A DNA stretch of 5,358 nt from Chloroflexota bacterium (lineage in GTDB: Bacteria > Chloroflexota > UBA6077 > CF-72). Position numbers and translations under genes: made by a program. Below, piece after piece: positions 4,813 to 5,358 of this stretch. The DNA lies in the NCBI GenBank assembly GCA_019247135.1, contig JAFAPL010000975.1, positions 1 through 5,358 of the forward strand. Direction: 5' to 3'. Each line of letters starts with the position of its first letter. The first letter of the stretch is position 1. The notes beneath the pieces were generated by a model. That model was not told the DNA's origin, did not search any database, and was given only the letters and a program-made list of their open reading frames with translations.

Positions 4813-5358
4813 GTGCCACGCGTGCTCAAGGTTCTCCTCGAGATAGACGACGAGCTTGTGCGCGCGCTGAATGGCCTGGCTCGCGACAACTCGGCCGTGC
4901 GCGCCGGCACGGCTTTGTGCGCGCGATGGCTTTCGTTCCTCGAAATCGGGCTCATGCTGCTGCTGGGTGCAACTGGTCGGCGAAGCGCCGCGTGGCAAAT
5001 GTTGGTCGCGGTCGCAAGCGTCTATGCGGCGTGCGAGTTTGGTGGACTGGTGTGGCGTCGACGTCGGCCGTTCGAAAGGCTAGACGGCATCTCCCCCCTC
5101 TCTTCGCACGCGGGTGGCAGGTCGTTTCCCTCGCGGCACGTGGCGTCTGGCCTGGCGATGGCGGCGATTGGCAAGCGCGCGCATCCAGGCCTCGGGGCAC
5201 TGATGGAGGCAATCGCGTGGATGCTCGGATTGAGCCGCGTCATGGCAGGGCTGCATTACCCGAGTGACGTCATCAGCGCGGCGCCGCTCGCGCCTGGCGA
5301 GCTGTTACGCCATTTCACCGTAGCGGTGTTCGTGGTCCACGCGGACTCGGTCCTGCTC
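4813..5358 (+). CDS. PAP2-family membrane phosphatase, 3'-truncated and running into inverted Nudix sequence
   Basis: This open frame has no stop before the window end (182 codons) and starts with GTG. All three PAP2 (type 2 phosphatidic acid phosphatase) motifs are present in order: RRRRPF with R85-P86; FPSRH with S107, R108 and H109 (a PSRH variant of PSGH); and SRVMAGLHYPSD with R142, nucleophile-activating H148 and D152. Hydrophobic segments lie at about 33-51, 56-80 and 110-156, as expected for a polytopic membrane enzyme. Family members dephosphorylate lipid phosphates such as undecaprenyl diphosphate or phosphatidate; the substrate here is undetermined. After A156 the family's last membrane helix is missing. 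Instead codons 158-182 encode Nudix residues 6-30 exactly (PLAPGELLRHFTVAVF). Real PAP2 sequence therefore probably ends at about 5281. GTG 4765 is an alternative start but would overlap the Nudix start. The gene diverges from the Nudix gene. Confidence 0.85.
   Translation, partial: MPRVLKVLLEIDDELVRALNGLARDNSAVRAGTALCARWLSFLEIGLMLLLGATGRRSAAWQMLVAVASVYAACEFGGLVWRRRRPFERLDGISPLSSHAGGRSFPSRHVASGLAMAAIGKRAHPGLGALMEAIAWMLGLSRVMAGLHYPSDVISAAPLAPGELLRHFTVAVFVVHADSVLL
5282..5358 (+). repeat. 77-bp inverted repeat, copy 2 (window end, after the PAP2 motifs)
   Basis: This is an exact reverse-complement copy of 4687-4763, with 518 bp between the arms, ending at the last base of the window. It joins the PAP2 frame in register with the Nudix reading frame. 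Its abrupt edge, perfect identity and terminal position suggest an assembly or amplification fold-back rather than an old duplication. Confidence 0.97.

Noticed and set aside
4917..5267. Plus-strand frame of 116 codons near the right end
   Set aside because: It is a different frame over the PAP2 gene, Arg/Trp-rich and without motifs, whereas the PAP2 frame carries all three catalytic motifs.

Overview
The window looks like chromosomal DNA from a free-living, GC-rich bacterium (by eye about 60-65% GC). It holds ordinary housekeeping and stress genes and no phage or plasmid structural genes. The lineage cannot be fixed from this sequence. A stand-alone Ku, no clear Shine-Dalgarno sites and -10-like TANNNT boxes just upstream of several start codons would fit Chloroflexota, Actinobacteriota or Deinococcota-like groups; this is inference only.

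Layout: (1) 62-883 (+), an XRE helix-turn-helix plus S24 (LexA/UmuD-like) repressor with an intact Ser/Lys dyad and a Cys-Gly putative self-cleavage site. (2) 938-1810 (-), the NHEJ end-binding protein Ku, convergent with the repressor. (3) 1879-2403 (+), a small HNH endonuclease divergent from Ku, whose 3' end runs into (4) tRNA-Leu(CAA), 2385-2466 (-). (5) 2504-3142 (-), an exported, membrane-anchored SnoaL/NTF2-like protein. (6) 3176-4243 (-), MoaA, the first enzyme of molybdenum cofactor synthesis. (7) 4291-4776 (-), a Nudix hydrolase. (8) 4813-5358 (+), a PAP2-family membrane phosphatase with no stop before the window ends.

Genes 4 to 7 form a same-strand run (Nudix, moaA, SnoaL-like, tRNA-Leu). 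The short gaps would allow read-through, but -10-like boxes before moaA, the SnoaL-like gene and the tRNA suggest separate promoters. The repressor, Ku and HNH genes all have DNA-damage or DNA-cleavage themes, but nothing in the sequence shows that they work together.

The most striking structure is at the right end. Bases 5282-5358 are a perfect 77-bp reverse-complement copy of 4687-4763, the start of the Nudix gene. The copy begins abruptly just after the last PAP2 catalytic motif, is in frame with it, and runs to the last base of the window. On paper this makes a PAP2-Nudix fusion. The perfect identity, the position at the very end and the k-mer-like length make an assembly or amplification fold-back the likelier cause. 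The PAP2 gene is easy to miss because it starts with GTG and has no stop. Recognising it also shows that the apparent 74-residue N-terminal extension of the Nudix frame is not real.
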